From NCBI GenBank assembly GCA_021442155.1, contig CM038228.1:9093179-9157178 (forward strand): a DNA stretch of 64,000 nt, read 5' to 3'. The position numbers and the translations under genes are program-made. This DNA comes from Cymbidium sinense. Its lineage: Eukaryota > Streptophyta > Magnoliopsida > Asparagales > Orchidaceae. The notes beneath the pieces were generated by a model that did no database searches, was not told the origin of the DNA, and saw nothing but the letters and a program-made list of their open reading frames with translations. Below are positions 1 to 10,599 of this stretch, one piece after another (position 1 is the first letter of the stretch; each line of letters starts with the position of its first letter).

Positions 1-227
1 AAGCGATAAAGATAAGAGCGACCAATATACTATATGTATTTTAAGGCTTTTGTTGAAGGACAAGAGCACGTGATTTCCTTCACTACCGTCCAATGAAATA
101 CACAAATCATATGTATAGTCAGGTTGCTGCAAAGGCCGTCCGATAGGACTCTCCCAAAAAGAGAAAAGGCTGCAGTCATCATCGTCCAGTATACAGAAAA
201 TCTCAAAAAAGGGGGGGGGGGATCAAA
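1..227. other. left edge, probable LINE 3' flank
   Basis: No gene is seen. On the minus strand this lies just downstream of the last recognisable LINE ORF2 codons. It holds a C-run/T-run (G-run and A-run on plus, near 208-221) but no poly(A) tail that would mark the LINE 3' end, so the true end is either degenerate or left of the window. Confidence 0.4.
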
Positions 228-1251
228 TCATGTAATATCTCCAGCCATCCAATTCCGGATAAGGAGCTTAACTGAGGAAGGCCAATCTTCTTTAATTTTC
301 CACCTCGATACTTTGTATCCTGCACGTCTCTTAATTTGAAACATAAGAGAATGAGCATTTGAGAAAGTAGAAGAGTAATTCCTACTATTCGTTTCTTTCC
401 AAATTATATAACCGGCGGTGATCAGATAATAAAGATTCTTAACAGCACAATGCATATGAGTATCCACATAGCCCAAGATCTGCTGGAGAGTTGTGTTCAT
501 GAGAAAAAAGTCCCATTAGGCAAGAGTTGCCTTATGATGTTCATAGAGAAAGAGCATTCAAAGAATAGGTGGCTATGAGATTCATTAAAGTTGTGGCACA
601 AATAGCAAAGCAAAGTCGAGCCAATACCTCTTCTAGCAAGCAAATCAGATGTTTTTAAGCAGCCTAAGTTCGCCATCCAACAATACAAAGCATAGTTTAA
701 TCCATTCCCTTTAAACCATATAGTTTTATACCAGTTGACATAAGGGATGTTTTCAAAAAGTGCCAATCTAAAGACCTTATTAGAGGGATTTTTTCCCCTT
801 CCCATGAAATCCAATCTGTGCCCCCATGGATTTGAATACAATTGATCTTCTCTAGCAATAAAGAATGTTCAGGATATAGATTCCATGGGAGCTTCCATTT
901 TCCATCAACAATGAGGGTATTAACCTTGACATCAGAATTTAACCCCAAGAGACTCCCATATCCCCCTAGGAGCTGATGCATATTAAGATTATCACACCAA
1001 GGGTCATTATAAAATGAAAAACTTTTCCCATCACCAATATTGTATTTAATCTTATCTTTAAATTTTTGCCCCAAAGATTTCAATTCTTTCCAAAAGGATG
1101 AGGCTTTATGATTAGAAAACTCCCAGATGGAACCATACTTTTGCTCACTCCAATGAGCAACAAGAGTATCCATTTTCAGAATCTTCCACAACATTTTTAG
1201 CTTGCAAAAGGAATTTAGTGCAACAGAAGAGAGGAGACCCGAACCCCCCAT
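228..1251 (-). pseudogene. LINE ORF2 C-terminal region with zf-RVT
   Basis: Three overlapping minus-strand frames together cover the C-terminal part of a plant LINE ORF2. 1251-697 contains IGDGKSFSFYNDPW, a common post-RT motif. 841-497 contains the zf-RVT cysteine/histidine cluster (LLCYLCHNFNESHSHLFFEC). 500-228 contains YIIWKETNSRNY and ends at a stop at 228. At least two frameshifts connect them. No RNase H domain is visible after zf-RVT. zf-RVT is a zinc-binding region found next to reverse transcriptases in plant LINEs. Confidence 0.85.
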
Positions 1252-2686
1252 TTCCTTAGGCAGGGTAGTTTTGGACCAGGAAATGGAATGCGCTTCTTAA
1301 CCCCTCCACTATGATAAAAGAAATTAGAGATGAAGGAATCCAGCTTTCCTTAAAATACTTTTAGAATGGCTATGGATCTCACCAATAAGATAAAAGATTA
1401 TTTATTGAGAACGATAAGTGAAATCTCCCACCCAGTGAAAGGAATTTGCACTTCCAACCACTTATGAAGCTTGTCAAAGAGAGTGTTAAAATGAGCCACT
1501 TTGATATTACACCAGTGGAAGGCCTAAATATGTGATAGGTAGAGAGCCCAACTTGATTTTGAGAATTTGATCTAGGCCACTCCTTCTAGCTTTCTCATTT
1601 GAAAAATAAATTATAGATTTATCAAGATTGATTTCCAACCCCATATAGGATTTTAGAGCCTCAAGACAGCCTGTCAAGGAAGTGAGAGTTGTTCTATTTG
1701 CAATCCCCATTGTAAGAAGATCATTAGCAAACAGTAAATGAGATACATTACAGGATCCAACTGCAAATGGGTTAAATCGATTAAGATTTACTTCTCTATC
1801 CAATAAGCATGAGAAAGTGTTAATTGCAATGGCAAAAAGAAAAGGGGAGAGAGGACACCCTTGTCTTAGTCCCGAAGTAGACATAAACCATCCTTTAATT
1901 TCACCATTTAGAACCACTGAGAAGGGGACCTCCATTATACAAGCCTCAACCCATTTCACAAATCGCATAGGATAACCTTTTGCAAGCATTCTATGAAGAA
2001 GGGACTTCCTATTGATTGAATCAAATGCTTTCCTAAGATCAAACTTAGCAAGAAACATACAATGCTGCTTGAGTAATGAGAATTCCTTAGAGATTTCATT
2101 TGCTATAGTCAAGCTATCGGCAATATCTCTACCTTTTATGAATGCAGATTGTGCATGATTGATAAGAGATGGGAGGGTCTTTTTTAATCGGTTAGCCAAG
2201 ACCTTTGCTAAAATCTTGTAGAAGAAGTTGCATAGAGAGCTATAGTCGAGATGTGGTTCAGTGTTTCACCTTTGGTATGAGGGAAATAAGAGTGTGTTTA
2301 AAACATCTGGGCAATTTTGAAGTATTAAAGAAATGATGGGCAGCCCTTAAGAATTGCTTTCCAGTCAGCTCCCAAGTTGATAAGAAAAACTTTGAGTTAA
2401 AGCCATCAGGGCCCGGAGCCTTGTTAACATTAATACTTTTTAGTGCAGAAAGGATCTCCAGATCACTGATTTCAACCTCTAAGTCTCCAACCTGCCATAA
2501 AGGGAGGGAATCTCCCAGAGGGAGGTCCAAAGGATGCCAAGAATCAGCAGAATTGCTATTAAAAAGTGAAGAGTAATACTTACATATCTCCTCAGCTATC
2601 ATTTCCTTATTAGAAATCAGGCCCAAATATGATTGAAGTTCCCTAATATGATTGGTATTCTGTCTTTCTTTGATGGAGTTGTACAA
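1252..2686 (-). pseudogene. LINE reverse transcriptase, active site mutated
   Basis: The segment 2686-2258 holds the RT entry motifs NKAPGPDGFNSKFF and LISLIPKVKH. The segment 2199-1507 holds AFIKGRDIADS, KFDLRKAFDSIN (first catalytic Asp), SGLRQGCPLSPFLF and the palm motif. The palm motif reads FAND where plant LINEs have FADD: one catalytic aspartate is replaced by Asn (codon at about 1721-1723). The two segments are split by a frameshift and stops around 2200-2257. Between 1506 and 1252 the frame is broken again, although a SWSKTTLPKEMGG motif links the RT to the C-terminal region. Confidence 0.9.
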
Positions 2687-2764
2687 AAATCATCTTAAAC
2701 ATCTAATGAGCCTTAGTCTTAACCCACATGTTCTCCATACTGAGCTAACTCGCATACTTGGAAT

Positions 2765-3748
2765 TTAGCACCTTAACTTCTTGAATAAGGGATTGATTTC
2801 CGTGATCTTGCTCCAATTTGGTATATGCTTCATATTGATCTTTTTAGCTTGATTAACGTGATAGAGAGAACAAGGATCCCAATGTCTATCCTTAAAAGCT
2901 TTTTTAACTTGTGCCATTTTCTTAGACAGCACAAATAGAGGATCTCCTGCAACAAAAATACTCCATGCTTCTTTGGAGATCTGAGCATAATCAGGAGATA
3001 AGGACCAATGGTTTTTAAACATGAATCTGTGAGAGATAAATAGAGTTTGCTGAGCAACCATGATGATAGGTGAATGATCAGAAGAGAGGGGGGAAGGGAT
3101 TTTATAGAAGGAATTTGGAAAGAGATCAAGCCAAAGGGAATTACAAAGTACTCTATCCAACTTTGAGAAGATTGGATTAATTGTTTGCTGATTGGACCAA
3201 GTGAAATAAAGTCCAACACTAGGCGGTTCCAACCATTCACAGGCATTAACACATCCCTTGAAATCAAGTGAGTGATTAAGAGACAAAGGATTCCCACCAG
3301 ATTTCTCAGAGCTAAAAAGGCAACAATTAAAATCTCCCAATATAGTCCAAGGTTCAGAGATATCAGGAGCCAAAGACTTCAAGGTATTCCATAGATTTGA
3401 ACGGGAATGAGCATCATTTTCAGCATACACACATGTCAACAGAAACGAGATACCGCTAACCATGGTTCGAACCGTGAATTAGTTGAGAAGTCATGACAGT
3501 AGGCTTAAAGTCAAGCCTATTAGAACACCACTTAATCCAAATGCCGAAATTAAATCAAAGTTCGAACAGCTAGACTCGAATGGAAAAAGAGTGAATTTTT
3601 TGAGGGAGAAAGAATTTTGAATAAGTTCGAGTTGACCTTTGTTTCCGTGGAGACAAAGTAGATCAATATTGAATTCTTTAATCCAGAGAGCGATCACCTA
3701 CCCTCGTGAAAGTCCACGAACATTCCAACTGCCCAAGACCGAAAACAT
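2765..3748 (-). pseudogene. LINE endonuclease domain (exonuclease-endonuclease-phosphatase fold)
   Basis: The reading begins at the ATG at 3748 with SWNVRGL, the standard start of plant LINE endonucleases, and meets a stop five codons later. A second frame (3463-2765) carries the later landmarks: WTILGDFN, a CEWLEPPSVGLYFTWSNQ block, KLDRVLCN and SDHSPI. These correspond to the catalytic core of APE-like endonucleases, which nick the target DNA to prime reverse transcription. At least one in-frame stop and one frameshift separate the N-terminal third from the rest, so it is a pseudogene. The overlapping frame at 3297-2830 is a shadow. Confidence 0.85.
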
Positions 3749-3920
3749 CACTGAGAGGAAGATGTGGTGGGCTTTTTGCCCTTTTTTTGTTTACCTTTGT
3801 TAGTAGAGGGGGTCAAGTTCTGAGCCAATTTTGTATTCTCACCAATATTTGAGTCTTTCCACTGTATTGGGTGGTTTGCCTTTCGATTTCGTAATCTCAA
3901 ACCGATTTGGAGAGCGGTGC

Positions 3921-4997
3921 TTATCGTGACTCTAATATTAAATGATCAATTTGTTGATCATGGGGAGTATCATTGTCAATAGGCTCCTCGATAATCATAG
4001 AATTGGTTTCCAACTCCATGGAATCATCAAGATGGGGGGAGGGAATTGGCGGTTGGTTGAGATCCACCGTTAGCAAACTCTGAGGTAATATGTCAATATT
4101 GGTTCCTTGATCCATATCAGCACCCTTGTTCAGAGAGGGGTTTTGAATGGAGCTATCAGTCTGAGCGCTGCGGTTCGGCTCTCGAGCATTTCCTTTTGAT
4201 GTCGGGCGAGTAGTGCTTTTCCCCCTGATGTCTGCAGTGTTAAGAGGGCATTTAATCTCCTCATGAGAGAAGGAATTGCATTTGGTACAAATCGATGGCT
4301 TCCAATCATACACGATTGCTTGATCAAACTTCGTCCCATTCAGGTTAATAGGAATTGAATCGGGAAGATGTATTTATCGTACAGATGCGGCGAATATGTA
4401 CTGAGCTTTTGATGCGAGTTATCCACTGCAAGAGGTACACCTATCTAACTCGCCACCTTCGAGAAATCTTTCTCGTTCCAGTAACATAGAGGAAAATTAG
4501 GAAGTTTGATCCAGAGAGGGATCTCTGTGATATGCTCCTTCGATGGTCTAAAGTTCCATTTCCTTGAAAAATGAATGGGCATTGAGGAAACACGGCCCAT
4601 TATCCCAAACTAAGTTGTAATCTTCCATACATGAGAACTTGAATAGAAAGAAATCACCTTCCAAGGTAAGAAGCTCCATATTCCCTTTAAACTTCCATTT
4701 TGTTAACACTAGCAAGGGCAGTAAAGGGTCTTTTCCCTATTGCATGGCCAATTAAGGACATCTCCCACTCTTTTTGACCTTCATATAAGTCCTCCTCAGA
4801 AAAACATACCTCGGATGAAACAGGGGGGAGGTAGGATAAAGATAGGGATTTGCTCTTATCATTCTGAGCTAACAGAAGCTCTTTCCAGTTCCGAGAAGGG
4901 GATGTTTCACTTGGGGGGGGGGGGAGAAGGGAGGAAGTAGAGGTGGAGGAAGATAAAGGGAAAATGATTTATTGAACATATCTCCATTAGAAGCCAT
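3921..4997 (-). pseudogene. LINE ORF1-like region: DUF4283 and CCHC zinc knuckle
   Basis: The minus-strand ATG at 4997 opens a reading that, after frameshifts, gives a DUF4283-type block at about 4690-4430. Its hallmarks are a GDFFLFKFS-like strand, then LRPSKEHITEIPLWIKLPNFP. Downstream, residues 9-22 of the ORF starting at 4313 form a zinc knuckle (C-x2-C-x4-H-x4-C, SICTKCNSFSHEEIKC), followed by an acidic, proline-containing linker. This pair is typical of the nucleic-acid-binding ORF1 part of plant L1 LINEs. A stop near 4435 and frame changes separate the two domains, so no intact protein can be made. Confidence 0.8.
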
Positions 4998-5115
4998 ATA
5001 TTCAAGAGGATGGGTGACCTCAGGTCAGAGGTCAGAGAGGTGTGGAGGGTGGAAGAAGAGGAAGGAGGGAAGAAAATGCACCAAGCAAAAGAGGAGGAAA
5101 AACTTATCTTGCGGC

Positions 5116-5653
5116 CCTAGCGCCTCACAGACATTTTGCTGGTTTTAATTTGTACTATTTATTCCACTCTTTAGTCCCATATCATAAAAAATTGGTTTAT
5201 ACTCTTTATATATAAAAGAGTTCCAAAAAATAAATTTGTAAACTATTTGAGTGATTGTATGGTGGTTATATCATAAAATAGTTTAGTAACATTCAAATTA
5301 ATAAAGAAGATTTTAAAATTTATAAAAGAAATTAAAATTATTATTAAAATTTAGATAAAACTTTAGTTATTGATTAAATTATATAAAATAGTAGTTAAGA
5401 ATTTATTGAACTGATTTGCGGATTCAAATTGTTGAATCGGTTTAATGAATCGAAGGTGATCGGATCGGCTTTGACCGATTCACGGTTGTTTTCACAACAC
5501 TGGACCCACGTTTAAATTTACAATCAAAATATATTTTCGTAGATTATTTTTAAAATAGAACGTCTTAATGATAATTAGTTATTTAAAAAAATATAATTAT
5601 GAAATAAACATAGTGTCAACGGACGGCGCGTTCTCCGCTGAACAGACAACCTC
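5116..5653. other. AT-rich spacer between LINE and inverted repeat
   Basis: AT-rich sequence without a supported gene. Around 5400-5480 there is a short, less AT-rich patch with GATTCA/GAATCG-type words that could be the edge of another old repeat. The only open frame running into the inverted repeat is translated from microsatellite and homopolymer DNA. Confidence 0.4.
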
Positions 5654-5692
5654 TTTTTTTTTTTTTTTTCTGGTTTGTAACGGCAGAACGGC

Positions 5693-5723
<31 letters not shown>

Positions 5724-7038
5724 TTTTTTTTTTTTTTTTTTTTTTTTTATAACGACAGAGAGAAAGAGAGAGGAAGATTTTATTTTATTAATTTTTTAAA
5801 TAATATAATTATTTAAAATATATAATTTAAAATATTTTTATAAAATATTTAATAACTAAATATTTATATATTTAGTTATTAATTTTTTATTTATATATAT
5901 AATTAAATATATAATTTAAAATATTTTTTAATTATATATATAAATTATAAATTTATTTAATATTTTTTTAATTAATATAATTATGTATAATATATAATTT
6001 TTATTAATTTTGTTAATATATAATATAAAATATTTAAAATATATAAATAAATAAATAAACAAAAGAATAAATTATATAAATATTTTATAAACTATATAAA
6101 TAAAATAATTATATATATATATATATATATTTATAAATTTATTTAGTTATTTATATATTTAAATTATATAAATATTTTAAGTTATATAAATAATTTAAAA
6201 TAATTTTTATAGAATATTTTTAATTATATATAAATATATATATATATATATATTTATAATATATCTTTAATAATAATAATAAAAAATTAAAAAATATAAA
6301 ATATAAAAAAAAATAAATAAATAAATATTTTTTTTAATAAAATAAAATAAAGAAATGAATAAATATATAATATATATGTATGTATATAATATATGTATAT
6401 ATAAAATAAATAAAAATATTTTTATAAATATGTAAATAACTAATATTTATATATTTTATTATTTATTTATTTATTTATTTAATAATTATATATTTTAAAG
6501 AAATAAATATTTTTAAATAAAATAAATAACTAATTATATATATATATATATATAACTATTTATTTATTTATATATTTTAAATATATTTTTAAATTATTTA
6601 TATAACTTAAAATATTTATATAATTTAAATATATAAATATAAATAAATTTATAATATATATATATATATATAATTATTTTATTTATATAGTTTATAAAAT
6701 ATTTATATAATTTATTCTTTTGTTTATTTATTTATTTATATATTTTTAAATATTTTTATATTATATATTAGAAATTAATAAATATATATTATCATAATAT
6801 TAATTAATAAAAAAAATATTAAATAAATTTATAAAATTTATATATAATTAAAAATATTTTTAAATTATATATTTAATTATATATAAATAAAAAATTAATA
6901 ACTAAATATATAAATATTTGGTTATTAAATATTTTATAAAAATATTTTTTAAATTATATATTTTAAATAATTATATTATTTATAATAAAAATAAATCTCT
7001 CTCTCTTTTCTCTGTCGTTATAAAAAAAAAAAAAGCTG

Positions 7039-7071
<33 letters not shown>

Positions 7072-7105
7072 TTCTTTAAAACCAGAAAAAAAAAAAAAAA
7101 AAAAA
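5654..7105. repeat. long AT-rich inverted repeat (near-palindrome)
   Basis: The left arm begins with a poly(T) run, CTGGTTTGTAACG, a GA microsatellite and a second T-run, and the right arm ends with the mirror image: A-run, CT microsatellite, TTTAAAACCAG and a poly(A) run. Between them, blocks of TATATA-rich sequence match in reverse complement: the ACAAAAGAATAAATTAT block at about 6060 against ATAATTTATTCTTTTGT at about 6707, and the AATAACTAAATAT block at about 5850 against its complement at about 6900. The centre lies near 6380. The arms are about 700 bp with mismatches and indels, and the loop is short. It could be a foldback-type element or a hairpin RNA source. No coding content and no clear target duplication were seen. 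Confidence 0.8.
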
Positions 7106-7389
7106 TATTAAATTATACAATAATTATATTTATTGTAAAATCTTATCGTATTTTGAAATATTTTATTATATATTTTTTTAAATTTTTTTAATATATATTT
7201 TAAATTTTTTTGTATTTGATTTTCTTTCATAAAAATAGACGGACGTTTGGATATTTCAAAAATAAATATAAAATAATATTTCTAGATAAACTCATAGAAG
7301 TCTTTAAATTGAGAATTCCTTAATATATTCCTTTAGTTCTTTCATGCTGCATTCAGATAACGTTAAAATATAATTATAATACGGCATTA

Positions 7390-8173
7390 GAAAAGAGATA
7401 CGAGGATTTTATTTTCATCGGAGAACTGCTCGGTTAACAGTTCGGTGCTGTTTACCGATGCGTTTCTGTCTCTAAAGCAAGGCCTTCGCAGTGAAAATCA
7501 TGGACAGTTCTCGCTTTTCTTCAAGCCACTCGGTCTGCTAGATCAAGCTCACGCTTTGCCGCCTAGGAACACGCTATTAGATTCATAATGTCTACGAGGA
7601 CTTCAGCCGTCTATGTAATATGATCTCTGTTGGCTCTGATCTCTTTTACCGAATTGTCCGTCACGGATTTCACGAAAGCTGCGATCACAGAACTGGTAAA
7701 TTTGAATAATGGCATTTCAATATTAAACCGGAGAATATCTTATTTGATTCCAATGATAATTTAGCAGATTTTGGCTGCGCCGCGTTTATTCAAAAGGGCA
7801 CAGCTTTGAAGGGAATAACGCCTGCTTATATGGCGCCGGATGATCTTCGGCCAAAATTACGAGAAGGTGGATGTGTAATTATCCTCCTATGTTGAGCCAG
7901 ATACCGTTCTTAATTAAGAGATATTCTCTGCTGTGAAAAATGATCCACTCTGCTTAAAGGAATTTTCCATTGGTCATCGCCTAAAATCTGATAATGAAGA
8001 TGCTATAAGATCCAGCCAGGAGGTTCTCAGCAGAATAGCTCAGTGAGTTCACTTTAAATTCAGTTCTTTAGAAAACAAATATATATATTTTTTCATTATA
8101 TTCAGATTTCACCAATATAATGTTATTAATTTATATTATTTTGATTTGGATTATTTACAGGGCATTGGATTAA
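7390..8173 (+). pseudogene. Ser/Thr protein kinase pseudogene (PPCK/CDPK-like)
   Basis: Plus-strand reading in changing frames gives kinase landmarks in order: YEDFIFIGELL followed by QFGAVYRC (glycine-rich loop) at about 7398-7470, GSDLFYRIV at about 7630, then IKPENILFDSNDN and ADFGCAAF (catalytic loop and DFG) at about 7710-7785, TPAYMAPDD (APE region) at about 7820 and EIFSAVKNDP at about 7920. The order and a small C-terminal exon resemble PEP carboxylase kinase and related CaMK-family plant kinases. A plausible intron with GT at 8043 and AG at 8160 would join to a stop near 8173, so this may be a decayed gene rather than a processed copy. The HRD motif, the VAIK lysine region and the frame are lost, so it cannot encode an active kinase. 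Confidence 0.65.
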
Positions 8174-8235
8174 AAATGACAGTGCCATGGAACAACAATT
8201 ATGCACATGAATTTAAGTTCTATTGCATTTTGTGA

Positions 8236-8663
8236 CTATTCTCCTCTTTATGTGTAAACAGATTGCAGTAAATAGAAGACAATGTAGTTTTTTTCTCTCT
8301 CGGCTATTACCTTCAATTTACATTCTTTCTCCTCTATTTCTCATTTCTTCTTTACTTTTTTTTTTTCTCCTCTTAAATCCTTGTCAGAAATGCTGTCCAG
8401 AGGTTTTTTTTTTTTTAGTTCTGCTGAAGAGTTGTGATTGATATTTCAAAACGTTTTCAATCATCAATATTTTTAAGTTATATTTATATTATGCTATTTT
8501 AATTTTTTTTTATAAATGGCCGTTATCTCTGTTAAATTGTAATACTGTTTGTTAGTTGAGTAATTCAGATGTTAATTATAAATTGTCTACCTTGCTCACT
8601 TATGAAACATAATTGCTTAAATAAATCAAAATGTGAAAATAATCTTTATATAGATATTGATGA

Positions 8664-8664
<1 letters not shown>
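8236..8664. other. T-rich non-coding stretch
   Basis: Long T and CT runs and AT-rich sequence; nothing gene-like is supported. A short open frame at 8223-8441 is low complexity and hydrophobic because of the poly(T) content. Confidence 0.4.

Positions 8665-8736
<72 letters not shown>
8665..8736. repeat. (TA)n microsatellite
   Basis: About 36 uninterrupted TA units directly beside the outer edge of the Tat-type LTR. The Tyr-Ile repeat peptide it encodes is an artefact. Confidence 0.95.
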
Positions 8737-8741
<5 letters not shown>

Positions 8742-8745
8742 CGTC

Positions 8746-9552
8746 TTGAGAATTTTATTAGGTAGATCAGAGATCTTAGTACAAAATTATCAACATGGCG
8801 GGGATATGAACACGCGGGGTTATCGTGGAAAACCGTTAAGGGAAAAAACAGGCTTGCGGTCTAGAACTTTATGTGTTCAAAATCTGGTCGCTTCGTTAGT
8901 TGGAGAAGAAGGTGTTCTGGGAAACAATATTAGAGTGTAGAAAAATCTGATATCGGTCAACTCCAACCCAGGTTTCCCAAAAGCGGCGAGCGGATCTTAC
9001 GGGAGCAACCTCTTGATCTTGAGGAGAAAAGCGTGCGGTCTTTTCTAGTCCTCAGGCGATCTCACAGGCGACTCACGATCTTGACCTTGGTGGTGCGGTG
9101 GTGATAGATGTCGCGTCAAGGTCGGTGGTTCTCGTCTCGGTCTTATGATTAGGTCCTCAGGTGAGAATGAGGCTTTATAGATTTTTTGGGAGTGGCGGGC
9201 CTTGTAAATTGGAAAACTCAACCACTCCCATGATGACGTCACGATCCCTGATCGGGCGGTATATTTTGATGATCTTGCCTTAATGATATCGAATTGGGTG
9301 ATCTTGGATTCGTTGGATTCGTCTTGACGGCCCTTCGATCGACTATAAATATGTCGTTTTGGTGACCATTTGGCGATCGGGATCCATTTTCATGCCCCAT
9401 AGCGATGAGTCGATTGAGCTCGGATCGGAATCTTGATATTTATGTTAGATCCGAGGCTTAGTTTTGTAAGTTCTTTGAAATCGGTGATTAGATCGAAGCA
9501 TTTCGAAAATGCTTGAGATCTTGATCAAATTAATTTTAGAGGATGTATCGAT
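8746..9552 (-). repeat. Tat-like element 3' LTR
   Basis: Collinear with 17834-18640 from GAGAATTTTATTAGGTAG to GAGGATGTA. Shared blocks include ACGGGAGCAACCTCTTGATC, TTTTTTGGGAGTGG and ATCTTGGATTCGTTGGATT. The copies differ by many 1-5 base indels and fewer substitutions. The plus-strand left end reads TGAGAA, consistent with a terminal CA on the minus strand. Confidence 0.85.
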
Positions 9553-10116
9553 TTACTATTTTTGGGTGACATTATCTCTCATCAAAATATATGTCAAATC
9601 TTGAAAATAGCAAATTCTTCAATGAAATTTGAGTCCATCAGCGCATTTTGAGAGAACAATCTTCATGAGACAAGATTATAACTTGGAAGGCGATGCACGC
9701 AAATGCGTGTAGGTATGCAGTGCGGGATTCTGGATCGTCCGGTGCAACGAGGCTTCCGAGCAGCCTGGTGAGCGCCGGGGCCTTGTATCCGTCAATCGAT
9801 CCTTGGCCTTCCGTGGTCACATGGCGAAGCGGTGTCAGCGAAATGAAGCAGCGCGGGAGATGTGAGGAGGTCGGCAATTCAGCAGTCTGTGAGCAATCAT
9901 GAGTCAATTGAGCGGGCGGTTGTGACCGTGTGATTCGCGGCATGAGTCCGTGACCGGCGAACATGATTCTGACAGCAGGCGGCGGTTTTCGGCCGGCAGT
10001 CGACAGGTGGTCAGCCGGTTGTGAAGCGTCTTGAGCAGCGCATGGCCTTGTGAGCGGGCGGCCTTTGACGAATAATGATTTTGGTTTAGTGATTTTACCT
10101 TTTGCCTAGAAGGGGT
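9553..10116. other. G+C-rich 3' region of the Tat-like element
   Basis: Sequence next to the 3' LTR, high in G+C with many CG-containing words. Open frames exist on both strands but show no known motif. It directly precedes a plus-strand TATA box, so it may be promoter DNA for the antisense ORF (inference). Confidence 0.4.
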
Positions 10117-10125
10117 CTATAAAAA
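10117..10125 (+). promoter_or_regulatory. plus-strand TATA box upstream of antisense ORF
   Basis: CTATAAAAA in the context GGTCTATAAAAACCAG, about 40 bases upstream of the minisatellite leader and about 500 bases upstream of the antisense ORF remnant. It points in the opposite direction to gag-pol. Confidence 0.45.
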
Positions 10126-10159
10126 CCAGGGCTAAGGGAGAAAACCTCTTCTCCTCTTC

Positions 10160-10590
10160 TCCTCTTAGGTGCATAGCCCTCCCCACAGTGAGTTTGGGCA
10201 CTCTTTTGGATCCCTCTCCCCAGAGCAGAGTGCATGCCTCCCCGGTGGGAGTTTGGGCACTCTTCTTGGATCTTCTCCTCCAGCGAGTGCATAGCCCTCC
10301 CCACGGTGGGAGTTTGGGCACTCTTCTTGGATCGACCTCACCTCCTCATCCCAGGAGTGCATAGCCTCCCAGGGAGTTTGGGCACTCTTCTTGGATCACC
10401 TCTCACCTCATCTCCCAGCGAGTGCAGCCCTCCCACGGTGGGAGTTTGGGCACTCTTCTTGGATCAACCTCTTCCTCCTCTCAGTGCATAGCCTCCCACG
10501 GTGAGTTTGGGCAGGATCACCTCTCTCATCTTGAGCGAGTGCATAGCCCTCCCACGGTGGAGTTTGGGCACTCTCTTGGAATAATTTTCA
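10160..10590 (+). repeat. minisatellite, about 60-75 bp units
   Basis: Six to seven tandem units, each with GTGCATAGCCCTCCC, GGTGGGAGTTTGGGCACTC and TTCTTGGATC, with variable CT-rich spacers. Units differ mainly by small deletions. Frames running through it on either strand are repeat peptides, not genes. Tandem subrepeats are typical of the 3' regions of Tat-type elements. Confidence 0.85.
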
Positions 10591-10599
10591 TCTCGATCA

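Larger units (their letters stand above)
228..5115 (-). mobile_element. degenerate plant L1-type LINE (non-LTR retrotransposon)
   Basis: Read on the minus strand, conserved blocks follow the order expected of plant L1 LINEs: a DUF4283/CCHC nucleic-acid-binding region (about 4997-3921), an AP-type endonuclease (3748-2765), a reverse transcriptase (2686-1252) and a zf-RVT C-terminal region (1251-228). The first ATG is at 4997 and is preceded on the minus strand by a pyrimidine-rich leader up to about 5115. Several stops and frameshifts break the reading frames, so it is a dead copy, but it is near full length rather than the usual 5'-truncated form. Plant LINEs move by target-primed reverse transcription. 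No target-site duplication or poly(A) tail was identified. Confidence 0.9.

Noticed and set aside
2830..3297. Minus-strand open frame of 155 codons
   Set aside because: Alternative frame of the LINE endonuclease region; the motifs lie in the other frame (3463-2765).
5568..5816. Open frame with Phe and Arg-Glu runs
   Set aside because: Product of T-runs and the GA microsatellite in the inverted repeat.
8569..8940. Open frame of 123 codons with a long Tyr-Ile repeat
   Set aside because: Translated from the TA microsatellite and the edge of the LTR; no protein-like conservation.
9638..9964. G+C-rich open frames on both strands
   Set aside because: Overlapping frames on opposite strands without motifs; high G+C simply makes stops rarer.
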